Shown here: piece after piece, positions 1 through 6,062 of the stretch
How the letters are laid out: every line of letters begins with the position of its first letter
Position numbering within the stretch: the stretch's first letter is position 1
From: a virus
Strand: one strand, 5' to 3'
Length of the DNA: 39,741 nt
IMG/VR virus record: IMGVR_UViG_3300036781_000822
Location: 1-39,741 of that record
Notes under the pieces: generated by a model
The model's input: only the letters and a program-made list of their open reading frames with translations
The model's database searches: none
Told to the model about the DNA's origin: nothing
Program-made: the position numbers and the translations under genes

Positions 1-1137
1 CTATGCGGCAATCCGCTGGCTTGGCGCCTGACCGGACGTTCCATCCCGGAAGTCAGCCCGCAGCAGAACAATTTTAGCGGCGGCAACGTCGCGATCGAGG
101 ACGCATCCACAGTCACAGTGATGCATCCTTTCGGCGAGCGTCTTGCGCCTGATCGTGCCGCACTCCGGGCATATCTGGCTGGTGCCGCGAGGATCGACCA
201 GCACGACGACACCACCAGCGTTTGCAGCTTTGTAGGTGACGTGTTGGACGAGTTGGTTCCACGCAGCGTTGTGCACGGACTTGGCGAGCATCCCGGCCGC
301 CAGTCCTTTGATGTTCAAGTCCTCCATCGCGATGTGGGTAAAGCGGTCTACGATCTTTCTGGACAGTTTGTGCGATCCGTCCCGCCGCTGGTTGGCCGTC
401 TTGGCACTGTGCCGCGCCAGCCGGGCCTTCGCTTTCCACCGCCGCTTGCTGCCCCGTTTGCACCGGGCCAGAGCGCGTTGCAGTCGTCGCTGCCGCTTCG
501 ATGCAAGCCGCGTATGCTGCGGCGTCGGAACCGTCTCGCCATTGGACAGCGCCACCAGAGAGGTAAGGCCGAGGTCGATACCGATTGGCGCAAAGTCCCG
601 CGCGGCGGGTTCGGTGTTCGGCAACTCGATCTGGAAACAGACATACCATTTGCCGCAGGATCGGCTGATGACGGCTGCCCCGAGCTTCGCGTCTGGCGGC
701 AACGGCCGGTGCCAGCGGACCTTGATCTCGCCAGGAATGCCCACAATGCCGATGCGCCCGCTCTTGCGGATCGTCAGGCCGTCGCCGACGCGGAACTCGG
801 CAGAGTCAAACCGGCGCTTGGAGCGAAAGCGCGGGAACCCTGGCTTGGCCCCACGTCTGATACGTCCGAAGAATGCGGCGAACGTCTTATCCAGCCGTCG
901 CAGCACTTGCTGTTCGGCCGAGAAGCTGTAGCGGGCCAGTCGCTCGTCGGCCGCGCGTACCGCTTTCAGTTCGGACGCCTGATTGCCGTAGCGGAGCGAG
1001 ATGCCGCATCGCTGGTAGGCTTCGATGCGCTGTTGCAGACCGGCGTTGTAGAGGTCGCAGAAGGCTCCGAGCATGTAGGGCAATGCAGCCTCTTGTGCCG
1101 CCGCGGTGAACAGCCTGAAACGGTAGGAAAGGATCAA
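1..1137 (-). CDS. tnpB: TnpB, RNA-guided nuclease-type protein of IS200/IS605 element
   Basis: A 378-residue TnpB (OrfB) with an N-terminal helix-turn-helix-like region, a RuvC-like split nuclease core and a C-terminal zinc ribbon. Visible RuvC residues are D188 in GIDLG, E272 in MEDLNIKGL and the DRD at 348-350; zinc-ribbon cysteines are C323, C326, C341 and C343/C345. Family knowledge: ISDra2 TnpB is guided by an RNA from the element's right end and cuts DNA; it helps retain the transposon rather than transpose it. The start is TTG at 1137-1135, immediately after the tnpA TGA (1140-1138) with no spacer, so translation is probably coupled. Length and all three catalytic positions look intact, so an active protein is plausible. 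The position after DRDV is Ala-Ala-Ala rather than the common Asn-Ala-Ala. Confidence 0.95.
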   Translation of the reverse strand: MILSYRFRLFTAAAQEAALPYMLGAFCDLYNAGLQQRIEAYQRCGISLRYGNQASELKAVRAADERLARYSFSAEQQVLRRLDKTFAAFFGRIRRGAKPGFPRFRSKRRFDSAEFRVGDGLTIRKSGRIGIVGIPGEIKVRWHRPLPPDAKLGAAVISRSCGKWYVCFQIELPNTEPAARDFAPIGIDLGLTSLVALSNGETVPTPQHTRLASKRQRRLQRALARCKRGSKRRWKAKARLARHSAKTANQRRDGSHKLSRKIVDRFTHIAMEDLNIKGLAAGMLAKSVHNAAWNQLVQHVTYKAANAGGVVVLVDPRGTSQICPECGTIRRKTLAERMHHCDCGCVLDRDVAAAKIVLLRADFRDGTSGQAPSQRIAA

Positions 1138-1539
1138 TCAGACCCCCTTCTGCGCTTCGATGTAGCGACGGATTGTTGCCTCCGACACCGCGCCTACCGT
1201 CGAACAGAAATAGGACCGGCTCCAAAGCGTCGGCAGCCGCGAACGCAGCGCAGGGAACTCCTCGCGCAGCGCGTGGCTTGTTCGACCTTTCAGGCGGTTG
1301 GCGATCTCTGCCACACAAAGCATCGGTCCAGCCTCGACGAACAGATGCACGTGGTCTGGCATCACTTCGGAAGCGAGGATCGTCATGCCGTGCTCGGAAG
1401 CGACCTCGGACACCAGTTCCTTCAGCCGTGCATCGACGGGTGGCGTCAGCACCGGCCTCCGATATTTCGGACACCAGACGAGGTGATACTTCAGAGAGAA
1501 CACCGCTCTGGCGTTCTTGGCGTAGCGCGAACCAGACAT
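1138..1539 (-). CDS. tnpA: TnpA, Y1 HUH transposase of IS200/IS605 family
   Basis: A 133-residue single-domain HUH transposase that cuts and joins single-stranded DNA at the element's hairpin ends as a dimer. The HUH motif is H63-V-H65 in PDHVHLF; the nucleophilic tyrosine is Y126 in TIRRYIEAQ. The N-terminal KYHLVWCPKYRRP stretch is typical of the family. I place the start at ATG 1539 (MSGSRYAK), which matches the family's usual start; an in-frame TTG at 1548 would add three residues. The gene is followed without a gap by tnpB. All key residues are present, so it should be functional. Confidence 0.95.
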   Translation of the reverse strand: MSGSRYAKNARAVFSLKYHLVWCPKYRRPVLTPPVDARLKELVSEVASEHGMTILASEVMPDHVHLFVEAGPMLCVAEIANRLKGRTSHALREEFPALRSRLPTLWSRSYFCSTVGAVSEATIRRYIEAQKGV

Positions 1540-1584
1540 CCAGGCCAATATACATCTGCCGGTTATCTACTTCAACAGCCATGC

Positions 1585-1602
1585 GCCACGCTATCGCGTG
1601 GC
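1585..1602. repeat. Subterminal hairpin at left end of the IS200/IS605 element
   Basis: A perfect 7-bp stem, GCCACGC (1585-1591) and GCGTGGC (1596-1602), encloses a TATC loop about 46 bp upstream of tnpA. IS200/IS605 left ends carry such a structure for TnpA recognition, and its location between tnpA and the outside boundary fits that role. A regulatory hairpin for tnpA is an alternative. Confidence 0.6.
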
Positions 1603-1660
1603 CCGGCATTCCGCTGCCAGCTAAAGCAGGCAGTCCCCAGCCGGAGGTTCTAATGGAGCC

Positions 1661-1858
1661 ATGAAACCCGCGTCAGTCCTAACGATCATCCGAGCAGGCA
1701 ACGAATGGAACTGGCAGGTGTATCCGATCGGCTCGCCGTCCAGCCATGGCACGGCGACGACCTTCGACGCTGCATGGGCTGCCGTCAGTGCGGTCGTCGG
1801 CGCCGGCACGGCGCATACGCTGGAAGGGCGCATCGACGGAGAAGCCGGCCCCCCCTGA
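1661..1858 (+). CDS. Small hypothetical protein next to the IS left end
   Basis: A 65-residue protein with no family I recognise. It begins MKPASVLTIIRAG, has a Trp-containing segment (NEWNWQVYPIG) followed by an Ala-rich helix, and ends in Pro-Pro. A GGAGG lies about 12 bases upstream of the ATG and a GGAG closer in. It is the only plus-strand candidate left of 4630 and converges with the minus-strand gene at 1863. It could be the 3' remainder of the locus the IS entered, or a spurious ORF in GC-rich DNA; amino-acid composition mildly favours real coding. Confidence 0.45.
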   Translation: MKPASVLTIIRAGNEWNWQVYPIGSPSSHGTATTFDAAWAAVSAVVGAGTAHTLEGRIDGEAGPP

Positions 1859-1862
1859 CGGG

Positions 1863-2057
1863 TCACTGGCAGGACTCGCACACTCCATCGTCCGGGTTGC
1901 ACGCTGCGGCCTGACCAGCCGTCACCGACCGCTGGCGGTCCAATAGCTCCAGAGTGCTCTGATCCAGTAGTGGGCAGTCCTCACCGACACGGGCACCACA
2001 GACGTTGCATGCCTCATTCGCAATTTGCGCGCTACGACCACAGGTCATGGTTGCCAT
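1863..2057 (-). CDS. Small Cys-rich putative zinc-binding protein
   Basis: A 64-residue protein starting MATMTCGRS at ATG 2057, preceded by GAGGAG at good spacing. Cysteines are arranged as CNVCGARVGEDC near the middle and CESC at the very end, a layout typical of small phage zinc-ribbon proteins. A longer reading starting near 2171 exists in the same frame but overlaps the upstream gene and lacks a good ribosome site. It is the last gene of the minus-strand accessory cluster. Function unknown; nucleic-acid or protein binding through zinc is an inference from cysteine spacing only. Confidence 0.7.
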   Translation of the reverse strand: MATMTCGRSAQIANEACNVCGARVGEDCPLLDQSTLELLDRQRSVTAGQAAACNPDDGVCESCQ

Positions 2058-2070
2058 TTTAGAAAACTCC

Positions 2071-2304
2071 TCAGTCGCGCGATGACAGAGCATCAGCGAT
2101 TGCATCCAGCTTTTCGCCCATGTGCTTACCGAACGCCTCAATAGCTCCCATCTGGGTCGCCGCGTTACCATTGCCGAGATACTTCAGGTGAACGGCCAAG
2201 TCCTCAGTCGCGTGCGCGAGGCGTAAAATCGCATAGGCGATCTCACTGGTTCCCTCCAATCCAACGCGCTCTAGTTCATTGATTGCACGGTCTTCATATG
2301 GCAT
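2071..2304 (-). CDS. Small conserved-looking phage hypothetical protein
   Basis: A 77-residue, mostly helical protein (MPYEDRAINELERVG to DALSSRD). I chose ATG 2304 because a GGAG lies about 8 bases upstream, in a CCCCGGAGC context that is also present before the genes at 4321 and 4523; the in-frame extension to 2475 overlaps the upstream gene in low-complexity sequence. It shares the MPY start and leader with the gene ending at 4094, so the two may derive from one duplicated expression cassette. No recognised domain. Confidence 0.7.
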   Translation of the reverse strand: MPYEDRAINELERVGLEGTSEIAYAILRLAHATEDLAVHLKYLGNGNAATQMGAIEAFGKHMGEKLDAIADALSSRD

Positions 2305-2324
2305 GGTTCTGCTCCGGGGTTTGC

Positions 2325-2741
2325 TTACGGTCTGCCGGGACGCGCCCGGACCTCTGGCGTCGGTGCCATCTGTGCCACCTCTTCGAGGCTGAGCGGCTTG
2401 CGCCACTGCCGCGTCACTTTGAGCAACGACAACTCCTCGCCCTCCGGTTCGATCAGCGGCTCGTCTGTTCCGCACATTGCCATGATGCGATCCCTAGCTG
2501 CTTCAACATGGCGGCAATCGGTTGGGCTCCACCGGAGCACCTGTGCCGGCCCGCGCTTGCTCTGTACAGCGATGGAAAGCTGCCAGAGCGGGCGACCACC
2601 AGCATATACCGCTCACTCCATGCCGATGTTGACAGTGAGGCCGAACGACAGACCGCTCGCAGCCCAGAAATGCCCCTTGGTGAATTGCTTGTCGGGATCG
2701 AACACTGGATGCGCTAAAGCGTATGCAATCTGGCTTCTCAT
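2325..2741 (-). pseudogene. Accessory phage gene interrupted by an in-frame TGA
   Basis: Reading from ATG 2741 gives 42 residues (MRSQIAYALAHPVFDPDK and on) and then TGA at 2615-2613. The same frame stays open for another 95 codons to TAA at 2327-2325 and looks equally coding, with segments such as GRPLWQLSIAVQSKRGP, RWSPTDC and TRQWRKPLSLEEVAQMAP. No ATG follows the TGA until 2483, and no good start is seen directly after it; GTG 2540 and ATG 2483 are possible internal starts. The simplest reading is one ancestral protein of about 137 residues split by a nonsense change, for instance CGA to TGA. A readthrough or sequencing error is possible. Many neighbours use TGA as a normal stop, so general TGA recoding is unlikely. 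The start overlaps the upstream stop as TGATG. Confidence 0.55.
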
Positions 2742-2917
2742 CAGATCAGGTCCTTGTCCTTCGCCAGCCATTCAGGCATGGCCATTGTCTTATCGTCGGC
2801 GTCCCACTCGCATTGGGACTTCGGAAGCCAGACTGTGCGGATGCCATCGTGAAAGCGATACGCTTTGTCGGTCTCGCCATGTATCTCACCAGCAATGTCA
2901 ACGAGGTCTGACTTCAT
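2741..2917 (-). CDS. Small hypothetical protein
   Basis: A 58-residue protein running MKSDLVDIAGEIHG to MPEWLAKDKDLI, acidic and Trp-rich toward the end (TVWLPKSQCEWDAD). ATG 2917 has GAGG about 7 bases upstream. Its TGA overlaps the next ATG in a TGATG junction, the usual sign of translational coupling in this phage. The pattern suggests a small phage protein checking or modifying a host function, but I recognise no family. Confidence 0.7.
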   Translation of the reverse strand: MKSDLVDIAGEIHGETDKAYRFHDGIRTVWLPKSQCEWDADDKTMAMPEWLAKDKDLI

Positions 2918-2941
2918 CGCATCCTCAATCGGGTTTGAGTA

Positions 2942-3085
2942 TCAGTCGAGAATGCGGCGCAGTTCGGCCAAATGATCTGGGTTTTCTTCCCTGACCACTG
3001 AGGCTGCAACCCGCACAAACGCCACGGCTAAATCCTTGCCGTCATAGCCCTCATGCCACAGGCGATGGGAATCGGAGGTTGGTAT
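2942..3085 (-). CDS. Possible small ORF without a normal start codon
   Basis: Up to 47 residues can be read with coding-like composition, including SDSHRLWHEGYDGKDLA and a C-terminal NPDHLAELRRILD, ending in TGA at 2944-2942. The frame begins just at the TAA of the Ala-repeat gene. No ATG, GTG or TTG occurs early; the first possible start is ATA at 3085-3083 or CTG a few codons in. It may be a true gene with a rare start, a fragment, or chance. Gene spacing argues for something here, because otherwise there would be a 160-base gap in a compact cluster. Confidence 0.35.
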   Translation of the reverse strand: MPTSDSHRLWHEGYDGKDLAVAFVRVAASVVREENPDHLAELRRILD

Positions 3086-3867
3086 TAGGCCGCAATCATG
3101 CGTTCAACGAGCCGAAGCGCCGATTGCTGAAGATCCAACCGGGTAACCTTTAGGGCGGCCCCGGCGGCGTCCCCGGCAGCGACCCCGGCAGCGGCCCAGG
3201 CAGCGACCCCGGCGGCGGCCCCGGCGGCGGCCCCGGCAGCGGCCCAGGCAGCGACCCCGGCGGCGGCCCAGGCAGCGACCCCGGCGGCGGCCCCGGCGGC
3301 GGCCCCGGCGGCGGCCCCGGCGGCGTCCCCGGCAGCGTCCCCGGCAGCGGCCCTGGCGGCGGCCCTGGCGGCCCCGGCAGCGGCCCCGGCGGCGTCCCCG
3401 GCAGCGTCCCCGGCAGCGGCCCTGGCGGCGTGAGCATCATCACGCGCGGCCGCGAGCGCGGGCCTCAACGAGGGACACTGCGCCACGTCGGTGATCTCCG
3501 GCAGGGACGCCAAAGTGTCAGCCTGCTTATCCAGCCTCGCCAGCCGTAGCCATGCAGGAGTATGCACGCGCACGAGCCAGTCAGCAGCCATCAATGCTCG
3601 CCGCCGCTCAACCTCTGCGTCACGGCGCGTTCCAACCACACGCAGGATCAATGGGCGCAACAGTGCATCGCGTTCCTCATCCGGCAGTCCATCATTCCAG
3701 GAACGAAGAAAAGCGCCGACGACTGGACATGCACACTCTGGATGGTCCGACCACGGCTCTCCGGCGACGAATGCTACCGCCTCCATAACGCACATTGCTC
3801 TGTGGTCTTTATGTGCGCCTACTTGAAGGACTCCAACAAGCGCCATCCGCTCAATTACTCCACTCAT
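3085..3867 (-). CDS. Conserved phage hypothetical protein with long Ala-rich repeat
   Basis: A 260-residue protein. Residues 1-137 form a compact domain (MSGVIERMALVGVLQVGAHK, SDHPECACPVVGAF, then ADWLVRVHTPAWLRLA) that I recall in many phage and bacterial hypothetical proteins. Residues 138-239 are almost pure Ala/Gly with periodic Asp, Val-Ala-Ala-Trp and Arg, and residues 240-260 (RLDLQQSALRLVERMIAA) close the protein. The repeat is probably one long Ala-rich helix or a variable linker. GAGG sits about 9 bases before ATG 3867. The function is unknown. The tract is a likely site of length variation by slippage. Confidence 0.8.
   Translation of the reverse strand: MSGVIERMALVGVLQVGAHKDHRAMCVMEAVAFVAGEPWSDHPECACPVVGAFLRSWNDGLPDEERDALLRPLILRVVGTRRDAEVERRRALMAADWLVRVHTPAWLRLARLDKQADTLASLPEITDVAQCPSLRPALAAARDDAHAARAAAGDAAGDAAGAAAGAARAAARAAAGDAAGDAAGAAAGAAAGAAAGVAAWAAAGVAAWAAAGAAAGAAAGVAAWAAAGVAAGDAAGAALKVTRLDLQQSALRLVERMIAA
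3151..3456. repeat. GC-rich low-complexity tandem repeat inside the Ala-repeat gene
   Basis: Imperfect tandem units of GGCGGCCCC, GGCAGCGACCCC and GGCGGCGTCCCC type fill the region that encodes residues 138-239 of the minus-strand gene. Every unit is a multiple of three, so unit gain or loss keeps the reading frame. The opposite reading gives a collagen-like Pro-Pro-Gly ORF, which I regard as a shadow. Confidence 0.9.
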
Positions 3868-3888
3868 CTTTCGATCCTCAACTGGGGT

Positions 3889-4080
3889 TCAGGTCATTCG
3901 GCGCGGGCACGGGAGGCACCGCGTTTTGTCGGTCGGGTATCCGACTGGCGGGCAATCTTCGCAAAGATAAAGATACCAAGCTGCCATCTTGTGATTACCA
4001 GCGAGCCGCATCCTGCGTGCCTTCGCCAAGCTATTGCGGCAACGGCTGATCTTCCAAGCTCTGAAGTCCGAGTATGTCAT
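3889..4080 (-). CDS. Small Cys-containing hypothetical protein
   Basis: A 63-residue basic protein (MTYSDFRAWKISRC to LPCPRRMT) with a CEDC pair and a CLPC pair near the C terminus, a possible four-cysteine zinc site. I prefer ATG 4080; a GTG at 4089 would add three residues and lies closer to the upstream stop. The ribosome site is weak for both, so coupling to the gene at 4094 is likely. Unknown function. Confidence 0.55.
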   Translation of the reverse strand: MTYSDFRAWKISRCRNSLAKARRMRLAGNHKMAAWYLYLCEDCPPVGYPTDKTRCLPCPRRMT

Positions 4081-4093
4081 GTTCCGCACCGGG

Positions 4094-4321
4094 TTAGTGT
4101 TTCAGGCCGTCCACAAATTTGCTGATGCTGGCAAAATCGCTGCCGCATCCTGCTTTCTGTGCCGCGTCACTGGCAAAGGTAATCAGATCCACCATACGCC
4201 GCGTCTCTATGTCTGCGTAAAGCTGTGCCAACTCAGGGTTATTCGCATGCTTCTGAGCAAAGTAGCGGGCTTCGCGGTAATCGTAGAGCGCTTCGGCGTA
4301 GGTTTGTGGCTGGTAGGGCAT
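4094..4321 (-). CDS. Small helical phage hypothetical protein
   Basis: A 75-residue protein (MPYQPQTYAEALYDYREARYF onward) that is predicted helical and ends in FVDGLKH. ATG 4321 is preceded by CCCCGGAGCGAG, nearly the same leader as the gene starting at 2304, which also begins MPY. No recognised domain. It is the second gene of the minus-strand early cluster, downstream of the divergent promoter region. Confidence 0.7.
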   Translation of the reverse strand: MPYQPQTYAEALYDYREARYFAQKHANNPELAQLYADIETRRMVDLITFASDAAQKAGCGSDFASISKFVDGLKH

Positions 4322-4337
4322 TGTCTCGCTCCGGGGT

Positions 4338-4523
4338 TCAGTTGCTGATCCATTCGAGGTCGGCAAAATCGGTCGCGGCCGACGTGACACCAACGTATCG
4401 CACGAAAGCATATTTCTCGTTGAACGAAGTCAACACACCTTCCTCGATCTTCCTGCCGGGGAAGTCTCCGTGCTCGCGGTAGACCACCTTGCGTCCGATG
4501 TCGTCTTGCGTTGGCTGGATCAT
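4338..4523 (-). CDS. Small phage protein with SH3-like/KOW-like pattern
   Basis: A 61-residue protein (MIQPTQDDIGRKVVYREHG to DLEWISN). The pattern IGRKVVYR, EEGVLTSFNEKYAFVRY, then an acidic segment and a final hydrophobic strand resembles small beta-barrel proteins common in phage early regions, where the first half controls 'code' such as GxKVxY and the second GxVxSxN. ATG 4523 follows a GGAG and an AGGGG. It is the first gene read leftward from the divergent promoter, so it is likely among the earliest expressed. The fold is inferred, not shown. Confidence 0.75.
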   Translation of the reverse strand: MIQPTQDDIGRKVVYREHGDFPGRKIEEGVLTSFNEKYAFVRYVGVTSAATDFADLEWISN

Positions 4524-4558
4524 CCCCTATTCGTCTCCGGGGTGTTGTTTGTCACTTC

Positions 4559-4620
4559 CTGATTGACAACTCTTACCGTCCCGTGGTAGTTCTGTCAATC
4601 AGAAAACGCTGACGGGACGG
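4559..4620. promoter_or_regulatory. Divergent promoter/operator with two interleaved inverted repeats
   Basis: Between the leftward gene at 4523 and the rightward gene at 4630 are two perfect inverted repeats. The first is CTGATTGACA (4559-4568) with TGTCAATCAG (4593-4602); the second is CCGTCCCGT (4576-4584) with ACGGGACGG (4612-4620). The arms alternate, so the right arm of each lies beyond the start of the other. The first repeat's arms each contain TTGACA, one per strand, so it supplies a consensus -35 box in both directions: plus-strand 4563-4568, minus-strand 4598-4593. Candidate -10 boxes about 17-18 bases downstream are weak (TAGTTC on plus, TAAGAG on minus), suggesting activator or repressor control. 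The arrangement fits an operator bound by one or two dimeric regulators that switch both early operons. Confidence 0.7.
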
Positions 4621-4629
4621 AAAATCTTA

Positions 4630-5238
4630 GTGGCACGGTGTTACCTGAGAAATGGGGTCTGGGGCTGGTCAGTGGAAGACCAGCGGAAGGCGCTGGAAGA
4701 CGCTGGCGCGCTGGACCCCAGCCAGCTTTATCAGGATACCGTGCGCGCCGATGTGGCCAAGCAGCCGGCCAGGGTTAGGCCAGAGATGCTGACGGAGAGG
4801 ACTGCCCTTCTGCGGGCCACCCGCCCCCGGCAGAATGAGGTAATCGCCGTCGCCACGCCGTTGGCCCTGGGCGTAAGCGAGCGTGACCTGATCGATAGTC
4901 TCGCCGCCGCCGGAAAGAACCGCAAGGCCGCTGTCCTGTTCGTCGATAGCGGCCTGCGCATTGCGCCTGACGACGGTATGGCGGCGGCGGCAGTAGCAGC
5001 AGCGGCGTGGCAGAAGGCCAGGCAGGACGTTCGCACGAAGCCCGGGCGCATAGCGGGCAACGTGGCGGCAGCAGCTAAGAAGCTGGCGGATACTGAGAAG
5101 AAGCTCCCAGCCGCACGCCCCCTGTGGCGAAGCAGCCGCCCCGATCGCCTTACTGCGGCGCAGGTCGCGGACAAGGTCGGACTGTCAGTCAAGACACTAT
5201 ATTCAAGGTTCCGCGCCAGACCGAGGGTCAAAAGGTGA
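4630..5238 (+). CDS. Serine-resolvase-like DNA-binding protein without catalytic serine
   Basis: A 202-residue protein with GTG start at 4630. The N-terminal region (MARCYLRNGVWGWSVEDQRK, then ALEDAGA) follows the outline of serine recombinase N-terminal domains, and the C-terminal segment 173-194 (LTAAQVADKVGLSVKTLYSRF) looks like the helix-turn-helix found at the end of resolvases and invertases. The position where the nucleophilic serine is expected, normally YxRxS, has Asn-Gly-Val, so strand cleavage is unlikely. The middle is Ala/Lys-rich. As first gene of the rightward operon beside the palindromic region, it is a candidate regulator binding there. Only weak family resemblance supports the resolvase link; a simple HTH protein is the alternative. 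Its TGA overlaps the methyltransferase ATG by one base. Confidence 0.6.
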   Translation: MARCYLRNGVWGWSVEDQRKALEDAGALDPSQLYQDTVRADVAKQPARVRPEMLTERTALLRATRPRQNEVIAVATPLALGVSERDLIDSLAAAGKNRKAAVLFVDSGLRIAPDDGMAAAAVAAAAWQKARQDVRTKPGRIAGNVAAAAKKLADTEKKLPAARPLWRSSRPDRLTAAQVADKVGLSVKTLYSRFRARPRVKR

Positions 5239-6062
5239 TGCGCGTGCTTGACCTCTTTTCCGGGATCGGCGGCTTCAGTCTCGGCCTTGAGCGGGCAGGC
5301 ATGAAGACCGTGGCATTTTGCGAGATTGATCCATTCTGTCGGCGCGTGCTGGCGAAACACTGGCCGGAGGTCCACTGCTATCCCGACGTTCGAGAATTGT
5401 CCGCGCAGCACCTTACGGCAGACGGACACGGAAGCATCGACCTCATCAGCGGCGGCTTCCCATGTCAAGACATCAGCGTCGCAGGGCGGGGCGCAGGTAT
5501 TACAGGCGAGCGATCTGGACTCTGGTCCGAGTTCGCCCGGCTCATTGGCGAGATACGACCGCGATACGCGATCGTGGAGAACGTCGCAGCTCTGCTTGGA
5601 CGGGGGCTTGGAGACGTTCTCGGAGACCTGGCCGCGCTCGGGTATGATGCGGAGTGGCACTGCATTCCCGCTTCGGCCATTGGCGCTCCCCACGTCAGGG
5701 ACCGCGTCTGGATTGTGGCCAACACCGCAGGCGAGGGACGAGAAGAATGGTATGGCCAACCGTGTAGGCGACCCGAAACGCCATGGCGGCTGGAACCTGT
5801 CGGACTTCGTGGCAAAATGGCCCACCCCAACGGCCCGCGATTGGCGCTCCGGGACGGGCGCGACCTTGCGCGATGGGCACAAGCCTCAACTGCCGGAGCA
5901 GACTGGTGGGCAATTGAACCCGACGTGGGTCGAGTGGTTGATGGGCCTACCGGCAAGGTGGACCGACGTAAGCGGCTCATAGGTCTCGGCAACTCACTGG
6001 TTCCGCAAATTCCAGAGCTGATCGGACGCGCCATCATGGAGTGTGAAAATCATGACAAGTGA
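5238..6062 (+). CDS. dcm: C5-cytosine DNA methyltransferase
   Basis: A 274-residue enzyme that transfers a methyl group from S-adenosylmethionine to C5 of cytosine in DNA. Motif I is DLFSGIGGFSLG (5-16), motif IV is PCQ at 75-77 with catalytic C76, motif VI is ENV with E114, motif VIII is HVRDRVW (152-158) and motif X is LGNSLVP near 250-256. The target-recognition part between VIII and IX is short, as in phage enzymes. ATG 5238 is preceded by AAAAGG and overlaps the upstream stop. A nearby restriction partner is absent, so it is a stand-alone phage methylase, probably protecting phage DNA. Most of its length is overlapped by a second coding frame (5326-5982). Confidence 0.93.
   Translation: MRVLDLFSGIGGFSLGLERAGMKTVAFCEIDPFCRRVLAKHWPEVHCYPDVRELSAQHLTADGHGSIDLISGGFPCQDISVAGRGAGITGERSGLWSEFARLIGEIRPRYAIVENVAALLGRGLGDVLGDLAALGYDAEWHCIPASAIGAPHVRDRVWIVANTAGEGREEWYGQPCRRPETPWRLEPVGLRGKMAHPNGPRLALRDGRDLARWAQASTAGADWWAIEPDVGRVVDGPTGKVDRRKRLIGLGNSLVPQIPELIGRAIMECENHDK
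5326..5982 (+). CDS. Phage protein encoded in +1 frame inside the methyltransferase gene
   Basis: A 218-residue open frame lying wholly within dcm. Its C-terminal two-thirds has the hallmarks of a phage protein family I recognise, usually annotated as hypothetical and found near phage C5 methylases: SLARYDRDT (73-81), FSETWPRSG (98-106), WPTP twice (131-134 and 165-168), and LNPTWVEWLMG (197-207) then a final WTD. The frame is open for 657 bases. The start is unclear: TTG 5326 is the first candidate, with no good ribosome site seen, so real initiation may be internal or coupled. Both frames carry family motifs in the same bases, for example LNPTWVEWLMG opposite EPDVGRVVDG of the methylase. 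Function unknown; a link to methylase or target specificity is guesswork. Confidence 0.65.
   Translation: MIHSVGACWRNTGRRSTAIPTFENCPRSTLRQTDTEASTSSAAASHVKTSASQGGAQVLQASDLDSGPSSPGSLARYDRDTRSWRTSQLCLDGGLETFSETWPRSGMMRSGTAFPLRPLALPTSGTASGLWPTPQARDEKNGMANRVGDPKRHGGWNLSDFVAKWPTPTARDWRSGTGATLRDGHKPQLPEQTGGQLNPTWVEWLMGLPARWTDVSGS

Larger units (their letters stand above)
1..1602 (-). mobile_element. IS200/IS605-family insertion sequence, right end off window
   Basis: A tnpA-tnpB pair in one orientation plus a subterminal hairpin (1585-1602) marks an IS200/IS605-type element. These elements have no inverted terminal repeats; single-strand transposition relies on hairpins at the ends. The TnpA-proximal side is in the window, while the TnpB-proximal right end, including any guide-RNA region, is cut off because base 1 is the last base of the tnpB stop codon. 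The exact left cleavage site cannot be placed; it lies somewhere between 1602 and about 1655. A decayed relative sits at 9911-10041. Confidence 0.85.

Noticed and set aside
118-1653. Long plus-strand ORF of 511 codons over the IS element
   Set aside because: It is antisense to tnpA and tnpB, which show all catalytic residues. Long antisense frames are common in GC-rich DNA.
2484-2612. Separate small gene starting at ATG 2483 or GTG 2540
   Set aside because: Coding character continues upstream in the same frame to the TGA, so an interrupted single gene explains it better, though a restart is not excluded.
3150-3443. Collagen-like Pro-Pro-Gly ORF
   Set aside because: It is a shadow frame of the Ala/Gly repeat in the 3085-3867 gene and has no independent start or conserved end.
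4731-5882. Minus-strand ORF of 383 codons over the resolvase-like gene and dcm
   Set aside because: No family motif; its length follows from GC-rich codon bias of the opposite strand.
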